From DATEMK01 sp035275625 (GTDB lineage: Bacteria > Bacteroidota > Bacteroidia > AKYH767-A > OLB10): a DNA stretch of 5,494 nucleotides. Positions 1 to 5,494 of the stretch are shown in pieces. The position numbers and the translations under genes were made by a program. Positions within the stretch are counted from its first letter, which is position 1. Each line of letters opens with the position of its first letter. The notes below the pieces were generated by a model, which was not told where the DNA came from, ran no database searches, and saw only the letters and a list, made by a program, of their open reading frames with translations. Location of the stretch: positions 1-5,494 of the forward strand of contig DATEMK010000117.1 in the NCBI GenBank assembly GCA_035275625.1, read 5' to 3'.

Positions 1-1
1 C

Positions 2-466
2 AAGTATATGGATTTTGAAAAAATTGAAAAACCATATTTGTGTATTGATACCTTTTCAGGCTTCACACCGGTGGACAAAAAAGTTGAAAAAGCGCAAAGA
101 AATAAAAGTGATAATTATAATTTTTCATTCATTATGAATAACAAGTCATGGTTTGAAAAAACAATGGGATATAACAGGATAAAGAGAGTGAAAGCTGTCC
201 AGGCGGATATTTGCAAATATAATTTTGATGAAAACATGGTCATATCTTTTGCTTTTTTAGATGTAGATCTTTACCGTCCTTCAAAAGATGCCCTGCAAAA
301 AGTCTATCAAAAATTAAGTACAAACGGAATTATCCTTGTTGATGACTGCAAGCCATCAAATAAATGGGATGGCGCTCTCCAGGCATATAAAGAGTTTACA
401 AAAGAAAATAATTTAAAGGAAGAATATATTTCGGAAAAATTAGGCCTGATCATAAAGAGAGCGTAA
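2..466 (+). CDS. TylF/MycF-type SAM-dependent O-methyltransferase, C-terminal part (5' end outside window)
   Basis: The reading frame is open to the left edge (codons AAG TAT precede the first ATG at position 8), and the visible part begins inside a Rossmann-type methyltransferase fold, so the ATG at 8 is probably an internal Met and the real start is upstream. About 155 residues are visible; family members are usually about 200-270. Counting from the Met at 8, the segment around YLCIDTFSGF (10-19) fits the strand with the acidic residue after the SAM-binding loop. The block LDVDLYRPSKDAL (84-96) followed by GIILVDD (107-113) is the TylF/macrocin O-methyltransferase signature. Asp85 and Asp112/Asp113 are 27 and 28 residues apart, the spacing known for the metal-binding aspartates of MycF/NovP-type enzymes. 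The glycine-rich SAM loop is expected in the missing part. Known relatives methylate sugar hydroxyls; here the likely substrate is a glycan or nucleotide sugar of the surrounding locus, which is inference. The gene ends 57 bases before the convergent oxidoreductase. Confidence 0.8.
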   Translation, partial: KYMDFEKIEKPYLCIDTFSGFTPVDKKVEKAQRNKSDNYNFSFIMNNKSWFEKTMGYNRIKRVKAVQADICKYNFDENMVISFAFLDVDLYRPSKDALQKVYQKLSTNGIILVDDCKPSNKWDGALQAYKEFTKENNLKEEYISEKLGLIIKRA

Positions 467-523
467 AGCTGATTTCACAAATTGCCCAAAGCGCATGGTA
501 TGGCGTATTTAGAAATTTTGATT

Positions 524-2662
524 TTAAATCCCTTCTATTTTTACTCTCTCGCCATTCCTGCTTATGGATTCTATTACTTTAAAAGTAGCCAGCGTGGAGA
601 AATAAATTTCATTGAAAGGAATCGGGGTCGGACCGCCTTTTTTTACAGCTTCTAAAAAAAGCCGTACTTCCTCAGAATGCCCTTTATTTTGTTGTTTCAA
701 TTTCGTTTCCGAAACGGATTTTCCATATTCAATCATTGTTTTAAAATCATCAATAACAGCAACGCTTCCCCCATGAAATATTTCAATGACTTCTTTGGTA
801 AGCTTTTTATTTCCATTACTGAAATAGGAAATGTTGGCTATGCTTCCGTTTTCAAAAACAATATTAATATTTAAAGTATCGTTATGATGCAGCGCATCCA
901 TCATTGAATTTGCAGAAAGGCTGGCTGCAGGGCTCCCTGCAATATGCGCTGCAAGATCAATAAAATTACAAACCTCGCCAAGAATTCTTCCACCGCCCAT
1001 GTCTTTATCATGTTCCCAGCTATCATGGGGAACAACTCCCGCATTGATCCGATAATTGATTGCAACAGGTATATTTTTTTCTCTTAGTTTCGGAATCAGT
1101 TTCAAAACATGCGGAGAAAATCTCCTGTTGAATCCAACCATTAAATGCACCTTGGCAACATCATATAAATCCTTTATTTCATCCAACTCATCAAGATTAA
1201 GGCATAAGGGTTTTTCCACATAAACGTTTTTATGCTGTTTCAAAGATTCCATTACAAACCGTGCATGTGAATCGTTGCGGGTCACAATAAAAACAGTATT
1301 GACCTGGTTGTCAGCTATCAATTCTTCACCGGATGCCGCACAATATTTAAAACCATACTTATCAGCAATGTATCGTGAATTGTTCGGGCGCGCTGTGGCG
1401 ATGCCGATAAACTCTGAATAGTTTTTCACAGCAGGCAATAAAATATTCTGTGCAAACGATCCCGCGCCTATGAATGCAACCCCCGGGTTACCCGATGATT
1501 TTGGAACAGGGGCAAGATTTATATTCTTTTTAAGAATTTTCTGAACATTGTATTTCAGGACTATTCCTGTAAACGGTTCCGATTGATCAAGTATCATTCT
1601 ATAAGCATCTGGTGCATTTTGAAAATCAAATGCATGAGTGATCAGCGGATCAAGGTTTAATTTATTTTCTTTCAGTAATTCTGCAAATGCCTGCATGTTG
1701 CGGTTCTCCGTCCAGCGTACATAACCAATGGGGTAATCTAAGTTTTTTTCTTCATACTCCAGGTCATAACGCCCCGGACCATACGAACATGACATTCTTA
1801 AATCAAGCTCTTTTTTAAAATAATTTGATCTCTTGAAACCAGTAGGCACTGCGCCAACAATAACAACCTTTCCTTTTTTCCGGCATAATTCTCCTGCAAG
1901 ATCAACGGGATCGAGTGATGAAGTCCCTGCTGTAATGATCACCGCATCTGTTCCGTAACCGCCCGTAAATTCATTGATGATTTTTTCAATACCTTCTGTT
2001 CCCCTGTCCAAAGCAAGATCGGCAAAATTATTCCGGGCTAATTGCACCTGGTTTTTATCAATATCAATTCCAATTATTTTTACTCCGCTTGCATTAAGCA
2101 TTTGCAAGGTAAGCTGTCCGACTAATCCTAAACCAATCACTACGCAGTTTTCACCGAGCCTCAAATCTGCCTGCCGGATCCCCTGTAAAGCAATTGCACC
2201 AATGGTAGTGAAACAGGCATGCTTTAAATCAACTTTAGGATCAATTTTCACACAAAGATTTTTTTGAACAGCCACTACTTCTGAATGAGCAGCGCTGTTT
2301 CCTCCGCAGGCAACCAGATCCCCGATTACAAATTCATTTACGTCCTGCGCCACATCAATTATTTCGCCCGCACAACTGTAACCGAGTGATGATGGGGCTT
2401 CCAGCTTATTCATCACCATGTTATAAGTATTGAGCCAACCGTGAGTTTTTGCTGCGTCAATGACTTTTTTTAATTCATCACTCCGGGCTTTTGCCTTACC
2501 AATATAGCTTAAACGGGCATCTTTTACACTTTTACCTTCTGTTCCTGCACTGATCAGGGAATAATGATTACGAACCAATACGCATCCTTTTGAAAGTGCG
2601 GGAAAAGGCACTTCCAGCAATTGCATTGTACCATCTTTTAAATTTTGAGTTAATTGTTCCAT
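524..2662 (-). CDS. Bi-domain oxidoreductase: zinc-site-less MDR dehydrogenase fused to a Gfo/Idh/MocA dehydrogenase
   Basis: Complete 712-residue soluble protein without a signal peptide. Residues 1 to about 370 form an MDR (medium-chain alcohol dehydrogenase-like) half: an N-terminal GroES-like part with the SLISAGTE stretch (35-42), GYSCAGE (94-100) and a nucleotide-binding GLGLVG loop (177-182). The usual catalytic zinc ligands (Cys in GxCxxD, His in GHE) and the four-Cys structural zinc cluster are not seen. GPGRYD...YPIGYVRW (295-317) is typical of this fusion family. Residues from about 392 form a Gfo/Idh/MocA half: second Rossmann loop GAGSFAQ (399-405), the EKP motif with probable catalytic Lys484 (483-485), GFNRRFSPH (510-518) and GGGRILGEVCNFIDL (556-570). 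The position usually His in that last motif is Asn566. The ATG at 2662 is fixed by an in-frame TAA three codons upstream; it is preceded by A-rich sequence, not a Shine-Dalgarno. This architecture recurs in bacterial surface-polysaccharide loci, and its substrate is not established; oxidation or isomerisation of a (nucleotide) sugar is a reasonable inference. Transcribed divergently from the MBL-fold gene. Confidence 0.92.
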   Translation of the reverse strand: MEQLTQNLKDGTMQLLEVPFPALSKGCVLVRNHYSLISAGTEGKSVKDARLSYIGKAKARSDELKKVIDAAKTHGWLNTYNMVMNKLEAPSSLGYSCAGEIIDVAQDVNEFVIGDLVACGGNSAAHSEVVAVQKNLCVKIDPKVDLKHACFTTIGAIALQGIRQADLRLGENCVVIGLGLVGQLTLQMLNASGVKIIGIDIDKNQVQLARNNFADLALDRGTEGIEKIINEFTGGYGTDAVIITAGTSSLDPVDLAGELCRKKGKVVIVGAVPTGFKRSNYFKKELDLRMSCSYGPGRYDLEYEEKNLDYPIGYVRWTENRNMQAFAELLKENKLNLDPLITHAFDFQNAPDAYRMILDQSEPFTGIVLKYNVQKILKKNINLAPVPKSSGNPGVAFIGAGSFAQNILLPAVKNYSEFIGIATARPNNSRYIADKYGFKYCAASGEELIADNQVNTVFIVTRNDSHARFVMESLKQHKNVYVEKPLCLNLDELDEIKDLYDVAKVHLMVGFNRRFSPHVLKLIPKLREKNIPVAINYRINAGVVPHDSWEHDKDMGGGRILGEVCNFIDLAAHIAGSPAASLSANSMMDALHHNDTLNINIVFENGSIANISYFSNGNKKLTKEVIEIFHGGSVAVIDDFKTMIEYGKSVSETKLKQQNKGHSEEVRLFLEAVKKGGPTPIPFNEIYFSTLATFKVIESISRNGERVKIEGI

Positions 2663-2837
2663 TCTTTTTTAATTGAATAGTATTTTAAATGTTGTTGAAA
2701 AGGAATTGTTATCAGTTTAATAATTAAAATAAGAATGGATAAAATTTTGATTTTTTTTTTAATTTATCGAGGAGGATAGAGGTGGCCAGGTAATTTCTAC
2801 GGCTTCAATTCTTAGTGCTTAACTCTTCATGAAACTG

Positions 2838-2845
2838 CAAAAATA
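2838..2845 (-). promoter_or_regulatory. Candidate Bacteroidota -7 box for the bi-domain oxidoreductase
   Basis: On the minus strand this reads TATTTTTG, a full match to the TAnnTTTG -7 consensus of the Bacteroidota primary sigma factor. It would give a leader of roughly 165 bases before the ATG at 2662. No TTG is found at the usual -33 spacing, so support is one short box that could arise by chance in AT-rich DNA. No better match lies closer to the start codon. Confidence 0.3.
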
Positions 2846-2919
2846 AATTATTTCTATCAATGCACCGGCTTTTCATCGCTGTAATGACCAACAGGTTTTA
2901 AGAATAGAATTTTAACAAT

Positions 2920-2927
2920 TAACTTTG
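2920..2927 (+). promoter_or_regulatory. Candidate Bacteroidota -7 box for the MBL-fold gene
   Basis: TAACTTTG matches the TAnnTTTG -7 consensus and lies 34 bases before the ATG at 2962, which would give a leader of about 30 bases, a normal distance. The -33 region (about 2895-2900) has only a T-rich stretch and no TTG. Placement relative to the gene makes this the better of the two promoter candidates in the gap. Confidence 0.45.
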
Positions 2928-2961
2928 TGTCAATATTTAAAATTTTATTTATACCCCCGAG

Positions 2962-4275
2962 ATGAAAATTACACTTGTTTCTCACGCATCCGTTATCATT
3001 GAAACTTCAGATTGCAAGATATGGACAGATCCCTGGCTGTTTGGCAAAGCATTTATGGAATCCTGGAGCCTGTTGCCCCGGGCACATTGGAGGAATGAAA
3101 TTTATGAGGATATTGATTTTGTGTGGATATCACACGAACATCCTGATCACTTCCATTTTCCTACTTTAAAATCTATGCCCGCCAGCTTTAAAGAAAGAAT
3201 TACTTTATTGTTTCAAAAAAATAATTCCAATAAAATGCCTGAAGCTTTTAAAAAATTAGGCTTTAAAAATATTCAGTTATTACCGCATCGTAAAATTGTT
3301 TCCATTACCCCGCAAACAAAAGTTCACTGCTGCCAGATAGGACCCACCCCGGATTCATCACTCGCAGTTATGAATAATGGTTATACCATGTTAAACCTCA
3401 ACGATTGTGAAGCCAATTCAAAAGATTGTAAAATTTTTTTTAAAGACCTGGGAAAGGTCAACCTGATACTTAACCAATTTTCGGTTGCAGGTTACAGGGG
3501 TCATTTTGATTACGCAACTCATTTAAGAAATAAGGCAAACATCATATTGGAAAATATGGTTCAAAATCATAAGGACTTAAACGCAGACATTACTATTCCA
3601 ATTGCGAGCTTTATATATTTTTCCGATGAAGACAACCGCTATGTAAATAATTTCATGAATACTCCGGAAGATGTAAAAAAAATTTTTGAACAGCATCATC
3701 TGAAGACCGCTATATTGTACCCGGGTGACACTTATATTTCGAATACGGAATATAATTCAGAAATGGCACTGGCAAAGTTTAAGGAAATATATCAAAACTT
3801 AGATCAGCTGGAATATCGAAAACCTGCAATCATTGAATACGAAAAATTGAAAAATGTTTTTGAAAGCCGCTATAATCAGCTTAAAGAAAAGTATCCGAAA
3901 TGGATAATGAACAAACTAAAGCCATTGATTATAAAAATTTCAGATTTGGAAATTACTCTCAAAATTTCCCTCAGTGAGGGTTCATTTGAAAAAACGGATG
4001 ATACTAATTTTGATATGATACTTGGTTCCGAGGCGTTTCATTATGCATTTGCTAACACGTGGGGCATAGGCACTATTGGTGTGGGAGCGAAATATCTTAT
4101 CAAAAACAAGAAAGATGTCTGGAAATGGTATAAAATTGTTGGCACCCTCAACAATTCTGAACTCTATTTAAAAACCAGGTTTTTGTTTTCGAAAAATAAT
4201 TTTAACTTTTTTCTTTCCAGATTGGAAGGCGGGCTGAATCAATTGGTTTATAAATGGAAGAGGATGGAAATTTAA
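2962..4275 (+). CDS. CMAH/UlaG-like MBL-fold metallohydrolase, Rieske-less
   Basis: Complete 437-residue protein, no signal peptide, probably cytoplasmic. The start is secure: an in-frame TAA at 2938-2940 leaves the ATG at 2962 as the only nearby choice; the bases before it (ACCCCCGAG) hold no Shine-Dalgarno. The first strand carries SHAS (7-10), then TDPWL..KAF (22-31), then the metal-binding HEHPDH motif (58-63: His58, His60, Asp62, His63) followed by FPTLK (66-70). A later NLNDCE (145-150) supplies Asp148 as a likely bridging ligand. The order SHAS / DPWL-G-AF / ISHxHxDH / PTLK / NxxDC closely follows vertebrate CMP-N-acetylneuraminate hydroxylase, judged from memory of that sequence, but the N-terminal Rieske [2Fe-2S] domain of CMAH is absent. 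Residues from about 325 form an extra C-terminal part (see findings). Related MBL proteins occur in polysaccharide loci beside oxidoreductases; the substrate is unknown, possibly a nucleotide sugar or acylated sugar (inference). Its 3' end converges on the membrane-protein gene with a 7-base gap. Confidence 0.85.
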   Translation: MKITLVSHASVIIETSDCKIWTDPWLFGKAFMESWSLLPRAHWRNEIYEDIDFVWISHEHPDHFHFPTLKSMPASFKERITLLFQKNNSNKMPEAFKKLGFKNIQLLPHRKIVSITPQTKVHCCQIGPTPDSSLAVMNNGYTMLNLNDCEANSKDCKIFFKDLGKVNLILNQFSVAGYRGHFDYATHLRNKANIILENMVQNHKDLNADITIPIASFIYFSDEDNRYVNNFMNTPEDVKKIFEQHHLKTAILYPGDTYISNTEYNSEMALAKFKEIYQNLDQLEYRKPAIIEYEKLKNVFESRYNQLKEKYPKWIMNKLKPLIIKISDLEITLKISLSEGSFEKTDDTNFDMILGSEAFHYAFANTWGIGTIGVGAKYLIKNKKDVWKWYKIVGTLNNSELYLKTRFLFSKNNFNFFLSRLEGGLNQLVYKWKRMEI

Positions 4276-4282
4276 ATATAAA

Positions 4283-5494
4283 TTACATGACTCCTTTATG
4301 CTGAGAGGCATTTTCCTGGAGCCTGCGAGCTTTTGCCGGGATTGCAAAATAGGCAAAAACGCTCATTATGATATATTGAAAGGAAATGTAAATGGTAGGA
4401 ACAGTGGAGATGGAGTATAGTGCAAGACTTGCCAGGCTGCCTAATCCTAAATAAAGGATATCTATTTTTGTTACGATAACTCTCTGAAAAATGTTAAAAA
4501 GAATCATCAGGTAAAAAACCAACCCGACATAGCCGGTACAAAATAATATCCGGATGTAATCATTGTGAGGAGCAACTTTAATATATAAATATGGTTTGGG
4601 TACACCAACAGGAAAGCCGAAGAGCTGTATAAAAGAAGAGCTGTTATTAAAAACATCCAAATACCTTTCCCAACGGCCATAACGTCCGTGCAGCAAATGC
4701 GCCTGATCACTTTCCCCTTCGTAAACACTTATATCGGATTCAATCAATGGCATAAATCTCCGGTCAATTGTTTCCTTTCCATACATATATCCTGCCAGTG
4801 CAAAAATTGAAACAAAGATCAAAGCTCCTGCAGCATTTTTTTTAAATGCCACCAGCAAATAAAGAATATTCAGGCTCAAAAAAACTATGTAGCTTGCAAC
4901 ATGGCTCATTTTAATCAACATAGAAACTGATATAACTAAAGTTATTGCAACTAACCATACTCGTTTTGTTAAAGACACATTAGAACCGGATTTTAAAAGA
5001 AAATAAAAACAGATCAGCGTGCAAAGTGAAGCATACGTTGCATAATTAAATAAATCAGCATAGCTTCCCTGCAACCTTTCCTGACCGCGGGAATATCCTA
5101 TAGCTATAGGATGAGCAATTATTTCGTATAAAAAAATTCCAACTATAAAGACTGAACTGTATAAAAAAGTTTGGAGAATTCCTTCTAAGTCTTGACGGCT
5201 GCGGATAAAATATCTTGTAAAAAAATATAAATACACCGGGAAAGAAATTTTTAAAATAGTGTCCCAGTAATTTATACTGAATAAATCATACGTCCCCATC
5301 ATAATAATACCAACAAGAATTATAAATCCCCATATCTTAAACAAAGTGTCAATATTGGAGCGGTAAGGTTTTTTGTTTTTGTAAATGCTGTACATAATAA
5401 AAAATGGAGTCAATGCACCAACAATGTATAAAGGGGAAAGAAAAGGAGAGGTTTCTTTGAGATAATAAAAATTATCAATAATAGGCCGCAGAAA
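4283..5494 (-). CDS. O-antigen ligase/polymerase-family membrane protein (WaaL/Wzy-like), N-terminus outside window
   Basis: Integral inner-membrane protein; 403 residues are visible. The frame stays open to the right edge. The TTG at 5411-5413 that could be read as a start is most likely an internal Leu, because the codons before it encode a sensible continuation (LKETSPFLSPLYIVGA just upstream) that resembles the first periplasmic loop and membrane helix of this family. By eye about eleven hydrophobic segments remain. Between the eighth and ninth is a large polar loop holding DRRF, GRYGRW (about 4672-4687), LFGFPVG and PHND (4559-4570). A loop with conserved Arg residues and a His-Asn pair just before a hydrophobic helix is the hallmark of the Wzy_C/O-antigen ligase family, where these residues handle the undecaprenyl-linked glycan. 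Such proteins either polymerise repeat units or ligate the chain to an acceptor; sequence alone cannot separate WaaL from Wzy function. The C-terminus is short, basic and cytoplasmic-looking (KARRLQ). It runs convergent to the MBL-fold gene. Confidence 0.85.
   Translation of the reverse strand, partial: FLRPIIDNFYYLKETSPFLSPLYIVGALTPFFIMYSIYKNKKPYRSNIDTLFKIWGFIILVGIIMMGTYDLFSINYWDTILKISFPVYLYFFTRYFIRSRQDLEGILQTFLYSSVFIVGIFLYEIIAHPIAIGYSRGQERLQGSYADLFNYATYASLCTLICFYFLLKSGSNVSLTKRVWLVAITLVISVSMLIKMSHVASYIVFLSLNILYLLVAFKKNAAGALIFVSIFALAGYMYGKETIDRRFMPLIESDISVYEGESDQAHLLHGRYGRWERYLDVFNNSSSFIQLFGFPVGVPKPYLYIKVAPHNDYIRILFCTGYVGLVFYLMILFNIFQRVIVTKIDILYLGLGSLASLALYSISTVPTIYISFQYIIMSVFAYFAIPAKARRLQENASQHKGVM

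Larger units (their letters stand above)
2663..2961. other. Divergent intergenic regulatory region
   Basis: This 299-base gap separates two divergently transcribed genes and carries no credible gene. It is very AT-rich, with a run of ten T at 2751-2760 and an AAAATTTT palindrome at 2741-2748. A purine-rich island (2769-2790) stands out against this background. One TAnnTTTG-type box points toward each flanking gene (listed separately). No tRNA, riboswitch-like fold or long inverted repeat was recognised by eye. Confidence 0.7.

Noticed and set aside
467..523. Possible bidirectional terminator between the methyltransferase and the oxidoreductase fusion
   Set aside because: Only very short arms (ATTT/AAAT, GATTT/AAATC) with tiny loops were found; there is no GC-rich stem followed by a T run.
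677..874. Plus-strand ORF of 65 residues opposite the oxidoreductase fusion
   Set aside because: It is fully antisense to well-supported coding sequence, has no recognisable domain and is low-complexity.
1974..2267. Plus-strand ORF of 97 residues opposite the oxidoreductase fusion
   Set aside because: It lies antisense to the MDR Rossmann region, whose motifs are clear; no promoter or initiation signal supports it.
2735..2779. Tiny ORF of 14 residues (MDKILIFFLIYRGG) in the intergenic gap
   Set aside because: It runs through the T10 tract, has no supporting initiation signal and is within chance expectation for AT-rich DNA.
2769..2793. A strong Shine-Dalgarno-like GAGGAGG followed by GTG GCC AGG TAA, a possible three-codon reading frame
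   Set aside because: The frame is only three codons, no other gene here uses a Shine-Dalgarno, and nothing downstream suggests a leader-peptide attenuator.
4294..4310. ATGC-TGAGAG-GCAT hairpin followed by T-rich sequence as a terminator for the MBL-fold gene
   Set aside because: The stem is only four base pairs and lies within the coding end of the opposing gene; too weak to call.
4507..4728. Minus-strand ORF of 73 residues in another frame within the membrane-protein gene
   Set aside because: Its hydrophobicity mirrors the overlapping membrane gene, and it covers the conserved GRYGRW/PHND loop of the real frame.

Overview
The window is an AT-rich segment with four long protein genes, and all four look like parts of a surface-polysaccharide (O-antigen, capsule or exopolysaccharide) biosynthesis region. 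The likely host is a member of the Bacteroidota. This rests on base composition, on start codons preceded by A-rich or C-rich sequence instead of a Shine-Dalgarno, and on promoter-like TAnnTTTG boxes of the Bacteroidota type in the one large intergenic gap. The assignment is an inference; there is no rRNA or other phylogenetic marker here.

Layout: (1) 2-466, plus strand, the C-terminal part of a TylF/MycF-type SAM- and metal-dependent O-methyltransferase, cut by the left edge. (2) 524-2662, minus strand, a complete 712-residue two-domain oxidoreductase: an MDR (alcohol-dehydrogenase-like) half fused to a Gfo/Idh/MocA half. (3) 2663-2961, a 299-base divergent intergenic region with a promoter-like box for each flanking gene. 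(4) 2962-4275, plus strand, a complete 437-residue metallo-beta-lactamase-fold protein that resembles the catalytic part of CMP-N-acetylneuraminate hydroxylase (CMAH) but has no Rieske domain. (5) 4283-5494, minus strand, an O-antigen ligase/polymerase-type membrane protein whose N-terminus lies beyond the right edge.

The orientations alternate (+, -, +, -), with convergent 3' ends at 467-523 and 4276-4282 and one divergent promoter region between. Each gene is therefore probably its own transcription unit within this window, which differs from the long co-directional operon usual for polysaccharide loci.

A working picture, by inference only: the oxidoreductase fusion and the CMAH-like hydrolase modify a sugar or nucleotide sugar in the cytoplasm, the methyltransferase caps or decorates a glycan hydroxyl, and the membrane protein polymerises or ligates the product on the periplasmic side. 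The substrates of the fusion and of the CMAH-like protein cannot be deduced from sequence; these two proteins are the least understood part of the window. No tRNA, rRNA, CRISPR array, insertion sequence or convincing intrinsic terminator was seen.
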